A stretch of DNA of 16,909 nt from CAIXOZ01 sp046091285 (GTDB lineage Bacteria; Cyanobacteriota; Cyanobacteriia; PCC-6307; Cyanobiaceae): contig JBJTBH010000007.1 of the NCBI GenBank assembly GCA_046091285.1, positions 1 to 16,909 on the forward strand, read 5' to 3'. A model generated the notes under the pieces. It had not been told where the DNA came from, did not search any database, and saw only the letters and a program-made list of their open reading frames with translations. Positions 6,802 through 14,233 of the stretch are shown piece after piece (position 1 is the first letter of the stretch; each line of letters opens with the position of its first letter). Both the position numbers and the translations under genes were made by a program.

Positions 6802-6921
6802 ACCGGGCGGATCAAAACGGGCGGAAAAGGAAGCTGCGATAAGTTGGCGTCTCCCAAGGGTGCGCTCCGGTCTGGCCGGAAGGCACCTGCACCATGCCGG
6901 CCCCGCCGGCTTTCTCCAGCC

Positions 6922-7905
6922 GTGGCCGAGACCCTGCTCTTCAACGCCTTGCGTGAAGCCATCGATGAAGAGATGGCGCGCGATCCCCATGTCTGCGTGA
7001 TGGGAGAGGACGTGGGCCAGTACGGCGGTTCCTACAAGGTCACCAAGGACCTGTACGAGAAATATGGCGAGCTGCGAGTGCTCGACACTCCGATCGCCGA
7101 AAACGGCTTCACCGGCATGGCCGTCGGCGCCGCGATGACCGGTCTGCGACCGATCGTCGAGGGCATGAACATGGGATTTCTGCTCCTCGCCTTCAACCAG
7201 ATCTCCAACAACATGGGGATGCTGCGCTACACCAGCGGCGGCAACTACACGATTCCGACGGTGGTGCGCGGCCCCGGTGGCGTGGGTCGCCAGCTCGGCG
7301 CCGAACACAGCCAGCGATTGGAGGCCTATTTCCACGCCGTTCCCGGCATCAAGATCGTGGCCGTCAGCACGCCCACCAATGCCAAAGGGTTGATGAAGGC
7401 GGCGATCCGTGACAACAACCCAGTGCTGTTCTTTGAGCACGTTCTTCTTTACAACCTCTCGGAAGAGATTCCCGAAGGCGAGTATGTCTGCGCCCTCGAC
7501 CAGGCCGATGTGGTTCGGGAAGGCAAGGATGTGACCATCCTCACGTATTCGCGCATGCGCCATCACTGCCTCAAGGCCGTGCAGCAGCTGGAAGCTGAGG
7601 GTGTGGACGTGGAACTGATCGATCTGATCAGTCTCAAACCCTTTGACATGGAAACCATCAGCCGATCGATCCGCAAGACCCACAAGGTGATCGTGGTCGA
7701 GGAATGCATGAAGACCGGAGGGATCGGCGCCGAACTGATCGCCCTGATCACCGAACATTGTTTCGATGATCTCGACGCCCGTCCGGTCCGGTTGTCCTCC
7801 CAGGACATTCCAACGCCCTACAACGGAAACCTGGAGAATCTGACGATCATTCAACCCCATCAGATCGTTGATGCCGCCAAGGCTCTGACCGCAGGGAAAC
7901 TCTGA
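6922..7905 (+). CDS. pdhB: Pyruvate dehydrogenase E1 component, beta subunit
   Basis: This is the beta chain of the thiamine-diphosphate-dependent E1 enzyme, which decarboxylates pyruvate for acetyl-CoA synthesis. The 327 residues begin at the GTG at 6922 (AETLLFNALREAIDEEM), the conserved start of cyanobacterial PdhB. The ATG at 6894 is out of frame, and the open frame back to a TTG at 6844 adds a non-homologous Arg/Pro-rich leader. Key features are GEDVGQYGGSYKVTKDL near residue 32, DTPIAENGF with Glu60 equivalent to the cofactor-activating Glu of E1 beta, the RGPGGVGRQLGAEHSQ loop, and the C-terminal transketolase domain with EECMKTGGIGAEL. The alpha subunit gene is not in the window. secD follows after two bases. 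Confidence 0.96.
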   Translation: MAETLLFNALREAIDEEMARDPHVCVMGEDVGQYGGSYKVTKDLYEKYGELRVLDTPIAENGFTGMAVGAAMTGLRPIVEGMNMGFLLLAFNQISNNMGMLRYTSGGNYTIPTVVRGPGGVGRQLGAEHSQRLEAYFHAVPGIKIVAVSTPTNAKGLMKAAIRDNNPVLFFEHVLLYNLSEEIPEGEYVCALDQADVVREGKDVTILTYSRMRHHCLKAVQQLEAEGVDVELIDLISLKPFDMETISRSIRKTHKVIVVEECMKTGGIGAELIALITEHCFDDLDARPVRLSSQDIPTPYNGNLENLTIIQPHQIVDAAKALTAGKL

Positions 7906-7907
7906 GC

Positions 7908-9410
7908 ATGGCGCGTCAGCAATGGATGTTTCCGGTGATCGTCGTCCTGGCGATCCTCTCCGGTTGGTACTCCTTCACCACTCCCCCCCGGCTGGGCCTG
8001 GACCTCAGGGGTGGCAGCCAGCTCACGCTGCAGGTGATGCCCTCGGGCGACATCAAACAGGTGACCCATGAGCAGCTCGAAGCCGTCAAGGAAGTGCTGG
8101 ATCGCCGCATCAACGGTCTCGGGGTGGCGGAATCCACCTTCCAGACCGTGGGCGACGACCAGCTGATGCTGCAGATGCCCGACACCCAGGACCCCAGCGA
8201 AGCGGCCCGGGTGCTCGGCAAGACGGCCCTGCTCGAATTCCGGGCCCAGCGGCCCGGCACCGAGGAGGAGATGAAGAATGCCCTGAAACTGAAGGCCACC
8301 GTCAAGGCCTTGATCGCCCAGCGTCGGCCGGTGCCGGCCGCCGACGGCAGCGCCGCGCCGCCAGCGCCGCCACCAGCGGAGTTCGATGACGCCACCATCG
8401 ACAGCGAACTGCAGCGCCTGGCGGTGACCGTGCCCGACGGCACGCCGACCCTGCGCAAGCTTGAGCTGCTGCTGGAGGCGATCGAACGTCGGATCGCCGG
8501 TCTTTACGACCCTTCAACCCTCACCGGTCGCGATCTGACGGGAGCCAGCCGCCAACCCGACCAGACCGGCAACAGCTGGAATGTCGGCCTGACGTTCAAC
8601 CAGGCCGGTGGCGATGCCTTCGCCAGGCTCACCCAGTCGATCGCCGGGTCCAACCGCCTGCTGGGAATCATTCTCGACGGCCGCTCGATCAGTGATGCCA
8701 GCGTCGGAGAGCAATTCAGGACCGCAGGCATCACCGGTGGCGGCGCCACGATCACGGGCCGTTTCAGTGCCGATGAAGCCAGAGAACTGGAGGTGCAGCT
8801 CGCTGGTGGCAAACTGCCGCTGCCGATCAAGGTGATCGAACAACGCACCGTCGGCCCCTCCCTCGGAGCCGAGAACATCCGCCGCAGCCTCAGCGCCGCG
8901 CTCGCGGGCCTGGCTCTGGTGGCGGTGTTCATGGCCGTCGTCTATCGCCTGCCGGGTCTGGCCTCGGTGGTGGCCCTGGCGCTCTATGCCCTGTTCAATC
9001 TTGCGGCCTACAGCCTGGTGGGCGTCACCCTCACCCTGCCGGGCATCGCCGGATTCATCCTCTCGATCGGCATGGCCGTCGATGCCAACGTCTTGATCTT
9101 CGAACGCATCAAGGAGGAGCTGCGCTCCGGCAACACCCTGATCCGTTCGATCGATACGGGCTTCTCTCTGGCCTTCTCGTCGATCCTCGATGGCCACGTC
9201 ACCGGCCTGATCAGCTGCATCGCCCTGTTTGCGCTGGGCACCGGCCTGGTGAAGGGCTTTGCCGTCACCCTGGCGATCGGCCTGCTGCTGAGTCTGTTCA
9301 CGGCCCTGACCTGCACCCGGGCGCTTCTGCGGCTGCTGATGAGCTATGCGCCGCTGCGCAGAACGGTCTATTTCCTGCCCCAGGCGCAGCTTCCCGCAGC
9401 CCAGTCCTGA
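7908..9410 (+). CDS. secD: SecD, protein translocase auxiliary subunit
   Basis: SecD works with SecF as a proton-motive-force-driven RND-type partner of SecYEG, pulling proteins through plasma and thylakoid membranes. The 500-residue protein has a first membrane helix at residues 5-22, then the SecD signature PRLGLDLRGGSQLTLQV (28-43) and a large periplasmic/lumenal domain. That domain includes the conserved EVLDRRINGLGVAE and, around residues 140-155, an Ala/Pro-rich linker. Five C-terminal helices start near residue 330. The conserved SIGMAVDANVLIFERIKEEL is near 385-405, with the functionally important Asp. The ATG lies two bases after the pdhB stop. The order pdhB-secD-secF is commonly seen in cyanobacteria, from memory. 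Confidence 0.97.
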   Translation: MARQQWMFPVIVVLAILSGWYSFTTPPRLGLDLRGGSQLTLQVMPSGDIKQVTHEQLEAVKEVLDRRINGLGVAESTFQTVGDDQLMLQMPDTQDPSEAARVLGKTALLEFRAQRPGTEEEMKNALKLKATVKALIAQRRPVPAADGSAAPPAPPPAEFDDATIDSELQRLAVTVPDGTPTLRKLELLLEAIERRIAGLYDPSTLTGRDLTGASRQPDQTGNSWNVGLTFNQAGGDAFARLTQSIAGSNRLLGIILDGRSISDASVGEQFRTAGITGGGATITGRFSADEARELEVQLAGGKLPLPIKVIEQRTVGPSLGAENIRRSLSAALAGLALVAVFMAVVYRLPGLASVVALALYALFNLAAYSLVGVTLTLPGIAGFILSIGMAVDANVLIFERIKEELRSGNTLIRSIDTGFSLAFSSILDGHVTGLISCIALFALGTGLVKGFAVTLAIGLLLSLFTALTCTRALLRLLMSYAPLRRTVYFLPQAQLPAAQS

Positions 9411-9431
9411 CTCATCCCTTTCTCTGACCTC

Positions 9432-10412
9432 GTGCAAAGTCCGTCTCCCCGGTTCCGGATCAGCCGCCATCGCCGCCTGGCCTGGGGCGGTTCCGGACTG
9501 GCTTGTCTGCTGAGCGTGATCGGCCTGGTGCTCTGCTGGTGCAATCCGGAGATCAAGGCTCCGCTGAAACCGGGTCTGGATTTCACCGGTGGCACCCAGA
9601 TCGAGTTGCAGCGCCTGTGCAAGGAACGCTGCGGGGACCTCACCGCCGAAGCCGTGAAGCAACGCCTGACGGCGATCAAACTTCCCGCGCCGGTCAGCGG
9701 CGAATCGGTTCCACGGCTCGATACCGCCTCCGTTCAGGTGCTGGATGAAGGCCGGTCCCTGCTGCTGAGGCTGCCAGCCCTGGGTGCAGCCCAGAGCCGT
9801 GCCGTGATTGATGGCCTCGCACCCTCCGCCGGTCCGTTTGAGGTCGCCGGCCAATCGATCGGCACGATCGGGCCGACCCTCGGGGTTCAGCTCCTCAGGG
9901 GAAGTCTGATTTCTCTGCTGGTCAGTTTCGCAGCCATCGCTCTCTACATCACGGCCCGTTATGACCGGGTGTTTGCCTTCCTGGCCCTGTTCACACTCGG
10001 GCACGATGTGCTGATCACCTGTGGTCTGTTCGCCTGGCTCGGCCTGTTGATCGGCGTCGAAGTCGACTCTCTGTTCGCGGTCTCCCTGATCACGGTGGCC
10101 GGCTATTCCGTCACCGACACGGTGGTGGTCTTCGATCGGATCCGCGAACAGCGCACCGTGCTCCGGCACCTGCCGATCAGCGAACAGGTGGATGTGGCGG
10201 TCGATGCCACCCTGACCCGTTCGCTCTACACCTCCCTCACCACCGTCCTGCCTCTGCTCGGGCTGATCTTCTTCGGTGGCAGCAATCTGTTCTGGTTCGC
10301 CATCGCCCTGACCACGGGAATTGCCGTCGGCAGCTGGTCGAGCATCGGGGTGGCCCCCACGCTGCTGCCACTGCTTTCCAGGTCGTCAGGGGAACCCGCT
10401 CGTGCCGATTGA
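9432..10412 (+). CDS. secF: SecF, protein translocase auxiliary subunit
   Basis: This is the partner of SecD in the SecDF complex. The 326 residues start at the GTG at 9432, 21 bases after secD; I see no ATG that would keep the first helix intact. After a basic start (RFRISRHRRLAW) comes helix 1 (about 19-38), then the SecF signature LDFTGGTQIELQ near 50-60 and a short lumenal domain. Five helices follow from about residue 150. YSVTDTVVVFDRIREQR near 223-239 contains the conserved Asp and Arg residues expected in SecF. Its last 11 bases overlap the GTG of the next small gene, so that gene is probably expressed from the same transcript. Confidence 0.96.
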   Translation: MQSPSPRFRISRHRRLAWGGSGLACLLSVIGLVLCWCNPEIKAPLKPGLDFTGGTQIELQRLCKERCGDLTAEAVKQRLTAIKLPAPVSGESVPRLDTASVQVLDEGRSLLLRLPALGAAQSRAVIDGLAPSAGPFEVAGQSIGTIGPTLGVQLLRGSLISLLVSFAAIALYITARYDRVFAFLALFTLGHDVLITCGLFAWLGLLIGVEVDSLFAVSLITVAGYSVTDTVVVFDRIREQRTVLRHLPISEQVDVAVDATLTRSLYTSLTTVLPLLGLIFFGGSNLFWFAIALTTGIAVGSWSSIGVAPTLLPLLSRSSGEPARAD

Positions 10413-10638
10413 TCCCTGGCGCCCCGGCCCACGTCGACCCTTTCCACTGATCCCAGTCCTGCTGGCGATTCTTGCCCTGCTGGATCTGAGGGTGGAGCTG
10501 GAATTGCTGGCCGATCATTTCACGATCACCAGCCTGCTTCAGGCGATTCATTCCCATCCGCTGGCCGTGGCGGTGCTGGCCCTCCAGCCTTCACTACTGC
10601 GCCGCTATCGCACGCAACCGATGTCGCGATCTGATTGA
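10402..10638 (+). CDS. Small membrane-associated protein downstream of secF, unrecognised
   Basis: This is a 78-residue product from the GTG at 10402, which overlaps the 3' end of secF by 11 bases. A GGGGA sequence eight bases upstream serves as a plausible ribosome binding site. It starts PIDPWRPGPRRPFPLIPVLLAILALLDLRVELELL, giving one clear membrane helix. A second, weaker amphipathic segment (LLQAIHSHPLAVAVLALQPSLL) follows, and the end is basic. I do not know a family name. The start is supported by coupling to secF, since the longer open frame to 10321 reads through secF in another phase. Its last 34 bases overlap the 3' end of the convergent permease gene. Confidence 0.75.
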   Translation: MPIDPWRPGPRRPFPLIPVLLAILALLDLRVELELLADHFTITSLLQAIHSHPLAVAVLALQPSLLRRYRTQPMSRSD

Positions 10639-11651
10639 GCAGATCCGACGCTCTCCTGCCAGGGATCCATGATGTCCTCCACCAGGATCTGAGCGCAGAT
10701 CACCTGCAGCACCACCACCAGCGGCAGGGCCAGCAGGACACCAGGCAATCCGAGAATCGTCCCCAGACAGAGCTGAGCCATCAGAGCGACGGTGGGAAGC
10801 AGATTGACGGTGCGGCTGAGCAACACCGGGGTGAGGAGGAACGCCTCGGCGTTCTGCAACACCAGCCGCAGCACCAGCACCTGCAGGGCCAGGGTCGGGG
10901 ACTGGCTGAGGGCCACGGCCACCGGCACCAACGTCGCCACCGTCGGTCCGACCGTGGGCACGAAGGTGAGCAGACCGCAGACCAGGGCACTGAGCAGAGC
11001 GAGCGGCACCTTCAGAAGCGCAAGACCGGCCCAGGTGGCCAGAAACACACTCACAGCCGAAAGGGTCATGCCAGCGAGCCAGCCCCCCAAAGCCTCGCGA
11101 CAGTTGTGCAGCAGCGTCTGCATCCGTGGCCGATAGAAGCTGGGGGTGATCGCCACCAGCAGCCGCTGATGGCTGCGGGGGTCCAGGGCGAGCAGCACCG
11201 CCAGCAGCACCATCAACACCACCTGCAGCGTCGAGTTGGCAGCACCACCGGCCAGGCCGAGCACCTGCATCCCCAGCGGCTGGAGCTTGTCCCAGGTGGC
11301 CCAGCTGGAGATCTGCTGCTCAAGACTGCTCAGCCGCAGAGCCGCAGCGCTATCTCCAAGCTGCTGCAGCATCGTCGGGATCAGGCGGGTCAGTTCCTGA
11401 CCCTGCACCATCAGCTCCGGCAGCAGCAGATCACCCACCTTCACGCCAAGGAGAATCAGCAGCGTCAGCACCAGTGCCAGGGTGCTGGGACGATTGAGGG
11501 GAATCAGGCGACGCACCAGGGTGATCGGCACATCCAGGGCGACCGCGATCACCACGGCCCCGAAAAAGACCAGCAGCACCCAGCGCAGCTCCCAGGACAC
11601 CAGGGCCAGGGCGACCAGACCGAGGGCGCTCAGAACGGTGCGGCTGCTCAT
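10605..11651 (-). CDS. AI-2E/PerM family permease (second of tandem pair)
   Basis: This 348-residue polytopic membrane protein belongs to the AI-2E transporter (PerM/UPF0118) superfamily. It has two N-terminal helices (TVLSALGLVALALVSWELRWVLLVFFGAVVIAVAL), a third near residue 60, and an amphipathic middle region. The C-terminal helix bundle contains the family-type motif LLTFVPTVGPTVATLVPVAVAL, followed by QNAEAFLLTPVLLSRTVNLLP and LGLPGVLLALPLVVVLQ. Known relatives export autoinducer-2 or act as Na+/H+ antiporters, but substrates of cyanobacterial members are unknown, so a quorum-sensing role should not be assumed. The ATG at 11651 overlaps the upstream paralogue's stop by four bases (ATGA). 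The 3' end overlaps the convergent small gene after secF. Confidence 0.9.
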   Translation of the reverse strand: MSSRTVLSALGLVALALVSWELRWVLLVFFGAVVIAVALDVPITLVRRLIPLNRPSTLALVLTLLILLGVKVGDLLLPELMVQGQELTRLIPTMLQQLGDSAAALRLSSLEQQISSWATWDKLQPLGMQVLGLAGGAANSTLQVVLMVLLAVLLALDPRSHQRLLVAITPSFYRPRMQTLLHNCREALGGWLAGMTLSAVSVFLATWAGLALLKVPLALLSALVCGLLTFVPTVGPTVATLVPVAVALSQSPTLALQVLVLRLVLQNAEAFLLTPVLLSRTVNLLPTVALMAQLCLGTILGLPGVLLALPLVVVLQVICAQILVEDIMDPWQESVGSAQSDRDIGCVR

Positions 11652-12727
11652 GGGCGACGACGGACGACAGGAGGCCAGACATCCAGGATGTCGCGGATCA
11701 GCACCTCGCGCACCACCACCTGCAGGCAGACAGCCAGGGGAAGGGCGAGCAGCAGACCCAGCGGCCCGAACAGCACCGTGAACATCAACTGCGCCAGCAG
11801 GGTCAGCCCCGGCAGCAGTTTCAACTGGGCGTGCATCACGGACGGAGTGATCACGTAGCTCTCCAGCATCTGGATGCCGATATAAAGAACCAGAACAACC
11901 AGGGCCTTCCAGGGAGAATCGAGCAGGGCCACGGCCATCGGAAAGACCGTGCTCAGGGTCGGGCCGATGTTCGGAATGATGTTCAGCACAGCCGCCAGCA
12001 GGGCATTGGCCGCCACCAGCTTCACGCCAAGCAGCGACAGTCCGATCGCCGCCAGCACACCGACGCAGCAGGAACTGATGACGACACCGACCATCCAGCT
12101 GCTGAGGGCCTCAGCGCAGAGCCCGAGCACCACCAGGGCACGGCGCCGATAGAACGACGGCACCAGGAGGATCACCACATCGCGATAGGCCCGGGGCTGG
12201 GCAGCGATCATCAGCGCCACCGCCAGGATGAACAGCAGCTGAAGCACCCCACTGCCCAGACTGCCGGCGATGTTCAGCAGCTTGCTGGCACCACCGCTGA
12301 GACCGCCCAGGAGAGTATCGGAGCGACTGGAGAGCGCCTCTCCCCAGCTCTGCTGCAACCAGTCGAGGCCGCCATCCGCATGGCCGTAAAGCATGGATGA
12401 GGCCCCTTCCAGGGCCTGACGGAGCAGCAGCGTGAGCACCCGGGCCGCATCCGGCAGCTTGGCGAGCAACTGGCTGAACTGCTCGGCGAACGGCGGAACA
12501 ACGGCGGTGAGGCCGATGGTCAGCAGCAGCGCCAGACCCCCCAGACTGAGCAGCAGCGCCAGGGGTCTGGAGCAGCCCAGCCGTTGACGGACACTGCCCA
12601 CCAGGGTGCAGAGGGCCATGGCGATGACGATCGCCGCCAGCGCCAGGATGACGAGCTCCCTGAGGCTCCAGAGAAGCAGCAGGGCGATGCAGATCGCCAG
12701 CAGACCCAGCCAGTTCCCGAAGGTCAA
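11648..12727 (-). CDS. AI-2E/PerM family permease (first of tandem pair)
   Basis: This 359-residue protein is a paralogue of the next gene, with the same layout. Two N-terminal helices (WLGLLAICIALLLLWSLRELVILALAAIVIAMAL) come first, then a third near 55-75 and a soluble middle segment. A multi-helix C-terminal half follows, with NIIPNIGPTLSTVFPMAVALL, QMLESYVITPSVMHAQLKLLP and FGPLGLLLALPLAVCLQ. The substrate is unknown. The only start that keeps the first helix is the TTG at 12727, six bases after the psb28 stop; no nearby ATG is available. The rare start and close spacing suggest translation coupled to psb28. It ends in the four-base overlap with the second permease. Confidence 0.88.
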   Translation of the reverse strand: MTFGNWLGLLAICIALLLLWSLRELVILALAAIVIAMALCTLVGSVRQRLGCSRPLALLLSLGGLALLLTIGLTAVVPPFAEQFSQLLAKLPDAARVLTLLLRQALEGASSMLYGHADGGLDWLQQSWGEALSSRSDTLLGGLSGGASKLLNIAGSLGSGVLQLLFILAVALMIAAQPRAYRDVVILLVPSFYRRRALVVLGLCAEALSSWMVGVVISSCCVGVLAAIGLSLLGVKLVAANALLAAVLNIIPNIGPTLSTVFPMAVALLDSPWKALVVLVLYIGIQMLESYVITPSVMHAQLKLLPGLTLLAQLMFTVLFGPLGLLLALPLAVCLQVVVREVLIRDILDVWPPVVRRRP

Positions 12728-12733
12728 GGCTGC

Positions 12734-13105
12734 TCAGTCCTGATCCTGACCGCCTTCGTCGGCATCATCCTTTTCCGCGAAGCCGAGATCATGGCTTTCG
12801 GCATAGCGCTGGGCAAACCGCATGAAGCGCTGAAAATCAGCCTCACTCTTCCAGGTGAAGGTGGCCTCAAGGGCAAAGGCCTTGCCGTTGACGAAACGGG
12901 CATTGACCTCACGCGTCACCAACTCCCCTTCCTCATCGATCATGAACATCCCGGCGATGTCGCCCATCGATTCGGGACGCAGGGCTTCCGGCTCCTCAAA
13001 CACAAAGATCGCCTGCCCGGTGCGACCATCGCGCGAGCGGGTCATGCGGATATCGGGCACGACCGGCTCATCGACCCCGCGGAAGAACTGAATGGCGGCG
13101 CCCAT
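12734..13105 (-). CDS. psb28: Photosystem II assembly protein Psb28
   Basis: Psb28 binds the cytoplasmic side of CP47-containing PSII assembly intermediates and aids their biogenesis and stress repair; it is not a permanent subunit of the mature complex. The 123 residues follow the family closely: IQFFRGVDEPVVPDIRMTRS at the start, then FVFEEPEAL, GMFMIDEEGELVTREVNARFVNGKAFALEATF, and the helical RFMRFAQRYAESHDLGFAE. The last dozen residues are an acidic extension. It starts at the ATG at 13105, 23 bases after the mnmH stop, and leads the two permease genes with tight spacing. A weak -10-like TAGGAT lies just upstream, so it may have its own promoter or be read from mnmH. Confidence 0.96.
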   Translation of the reverse strand: MGAAIQFFRGVDEPVVPDIRMTRSRDGRTGQAIFVFEEPEALRPESMGDIAGMFMIDEEGELVTREVNARFVNGKAFALEATFTWKSEADFQRFMRFAQRYAESHDLGFAEKDDADEGGQDQD

Positions 13106-13125
13106 GGTTAGGTCTGCAAAAGCGG

Positions 13126-13131
13126 ATCCTA
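13126..13131 (-). promoter_or_regulatory. Weak -10-like hexamer before psb28
   Basis: On the minus strand TAGGAT overlaps the mnmH stop codon, about 20 bases before the psb28 ATG. It matches TATAAT at four of six positions, and no convincing -35 is seen. It is offered as a candidate only. Confidence 0.25.
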
Positions 13132-14157
13132 GGCAGCGCCGGGGGCAGCACCGTGACGAAGGAGACAGTCGGCTGCGGCGTCATCCTCCAGATCACCCAG
13201 GTCGAGAGTGCCGAGATGGCTGAGCTGGCGACGACTCAGCTCATGGTCGTAGCAGCGGTCGTAGTAGTCGAGCATCTGCGCCGCCGCCAGGGCCCAGTCG
13301 CGGTCCGCGATCGCCGCCAGGGCGGTGGCGGTTCGCTGCGGACCGAGCCGCCGGGCGATGCGCTCGGTGGCCTCCGCCAGCTCCTCCTGAGCAAGACCGC
13401 CATAAAGGGCCACCAGACGCTGGAGACGCACCGAAAGGGGCCGCGTCACCTCCAGCACCGGCGCGTTCTGCATCCGTTTCCAGAGAGGAATCGGAATCCG
13501 GCAGCGACCGATCTGGGCACTTTCAGCCTCCACCCAGATCGGCCCCCGGTCACGCAGCGCCACCAGGCGATCGACGAGGCGATTTTCAAAGTGTTCATTG
13601 CTCGGCTGTGGCGGTTGCCCGAGACCACCGAAGCTGCTGCCGCGATGGTGGGCCAACCCCTCCAGATCGATCACGGCACTGCCGCGCCGCTGCAGCGCCA
13701 GCAGCAGATCCGTCTTGCCGCAACCGGTACGGCCGCCGAGCAACTGGATCGGCCAGGGGTCCTCAAGGCGAGCCAGAACCCACTGGCGATAGGCCTTGTA
13801 CCCACCCTCCAGCAGCTGCACCCGCCGCTCGAGCAGTTCCGCCAGCCAGGCGACGCTGCCGCTGCGCAGACCGCCGCGCCAGCAGTGAAGGCGCAGACCG
13901 GAACCGTCCTGATGCTGACGGAGTTGATCGGAGAGATCAGCCAGACGCGGGCCGATCAGACGCAGGCCGAGATCGATCGCCGGCTGGCGACCCTCCTGCT
14001 TGTAGGTGGTGCCGACAGCAGCCCGTTCCTGATCAGAGAACAGGGGCAGGTTGAAGGCTCCCGGGATGTGGCCCTGGGCAAACTCCGCCGGACTGCGCAC
14101 ATCGAGCACCGGTCCCCGTCCCTGCAGAAAGGCCTCGACTTCAAGACGCTGGGGCAT
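13129..14157 (-). CDS. mnmH: tRNA 2-selenouridine (and geranyl-2-thiouridine) synthase
   Basis: MnmH (also SelU/YbbB) converts 2-thiouridine at the tRNA wobble position to 2-selenouridine through a geranylated intermediate, using selenophosphate. From the ATG at 14157 the protein is 342 residues, near the 364 of the E. coli enzyme. The N-terminal rhodanese domain has VLDVRSPAEFAQGHIPGAFNLPLF and the active-site loop HCWRGGLRSGS with Cys92. The C-terminal P-loop domain has LLGGRTGCGKT (about 139-149), VIDLEGLAHHRGSSFG and EAESAQIGRCRIP. The open frame continues upstream to 14400, but that part lies over gun4 on the other strand and is not homologous. Selenophosphate synthetase is not encoded in the window. 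psb28 follows after 23 bases. Confidence 0.95.
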   Translation of the reverse strand: MPQRLEVEAFLQGRGPVLDVRSPAEFAQGHIPGAFNLPLFSDQERAAVGTTYKQEGRQPAIDLGLRLIGPRLADLSDQLRQHQDGSGLRLHCWRGGLRSGSVAWLAELLERRVQLLEGGYKAYRQWVLARLEDPWPIQLLGGRTGCGKTDLLLALQRRGSAVIDLEGLAHHRGSSFGGLGQPPQPSNEHFENRLVDRLVALRDRGPIWVEAESAQIGRCRIPIPLWKRMQNAPVLEVTRPLSVRLQRLVALYGGLAQEELAEATERIARRLGPQRTATALAAIADRDWALAAAQMLDYYDRCYDHELSRRQLSHLGTLDLGDLEDDAAADCLLRHGAAPGAA

Positions 14158-14177
14158 GACGGGCAGATGCGGCAACA

Positions 14178-14210
14178 GGCCTGGCCTGACATAGTGGGCC
14201 AGCCCTGGCC
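14178..14210. promoter_or_regulatory. Inverted repeats in the mnmH/gun4 divergent promoter region
   Basis: The 76-base space between the two divergent starts contains GGCCTGGCC (14178-14186) and GGCCAGCCCTGGCC (14197-14210). The second is a perfect six-base inverted repeat around CC, and the first is near-complementary to part of it. Between them, TATGTC on the minus strand (with TGGACG 16 bases upstream) could be a promoter for mnmH, and CATAGT on the plus strand a -10 for gun4. An operator function is inferred from position and symmetry only. Confidence 0.3.
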
Positions 14211-14233
14211 GTCCATGAGGCTGGATCACCACC

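Noticed and set aside
6838..6843. GATAAG as a -10 element for pdhB
   Set aside because: It matches the consensus poorly and no -35 lies at a suitable distance; pdhB may be read from the upstream operon.
6844..6921. Upstream extension of pdhB to a TTG
   Set aside because: The added residues are Arg/Pro-rich and absent from the family; the GTG at 6922 gives the usual 327-residue length.
6640..7860. 406-codon minus-strand frame
   Set aside because: It runs antisense to pdhB and shows no recognisable motif.
8514..10169. 551-codon minus-strand frame, the longest frame in the window
   Set aside because: It is fully antisense to secD and secF, whose signatures are unmistakable.
10635..11858. 407-codon plus-strand frame rich in Gln and His
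   Set aside because: It is antisense to the two permease genes; the Gln/His bias reflects CTG and GTG codons read backwards.
10605..12727. Quorum-sensing (autoinducer-2) export system
   Set aside because: The family name suggests it, but the superfamily is functionally broad and no luxS or lsr-type gene is in the window.
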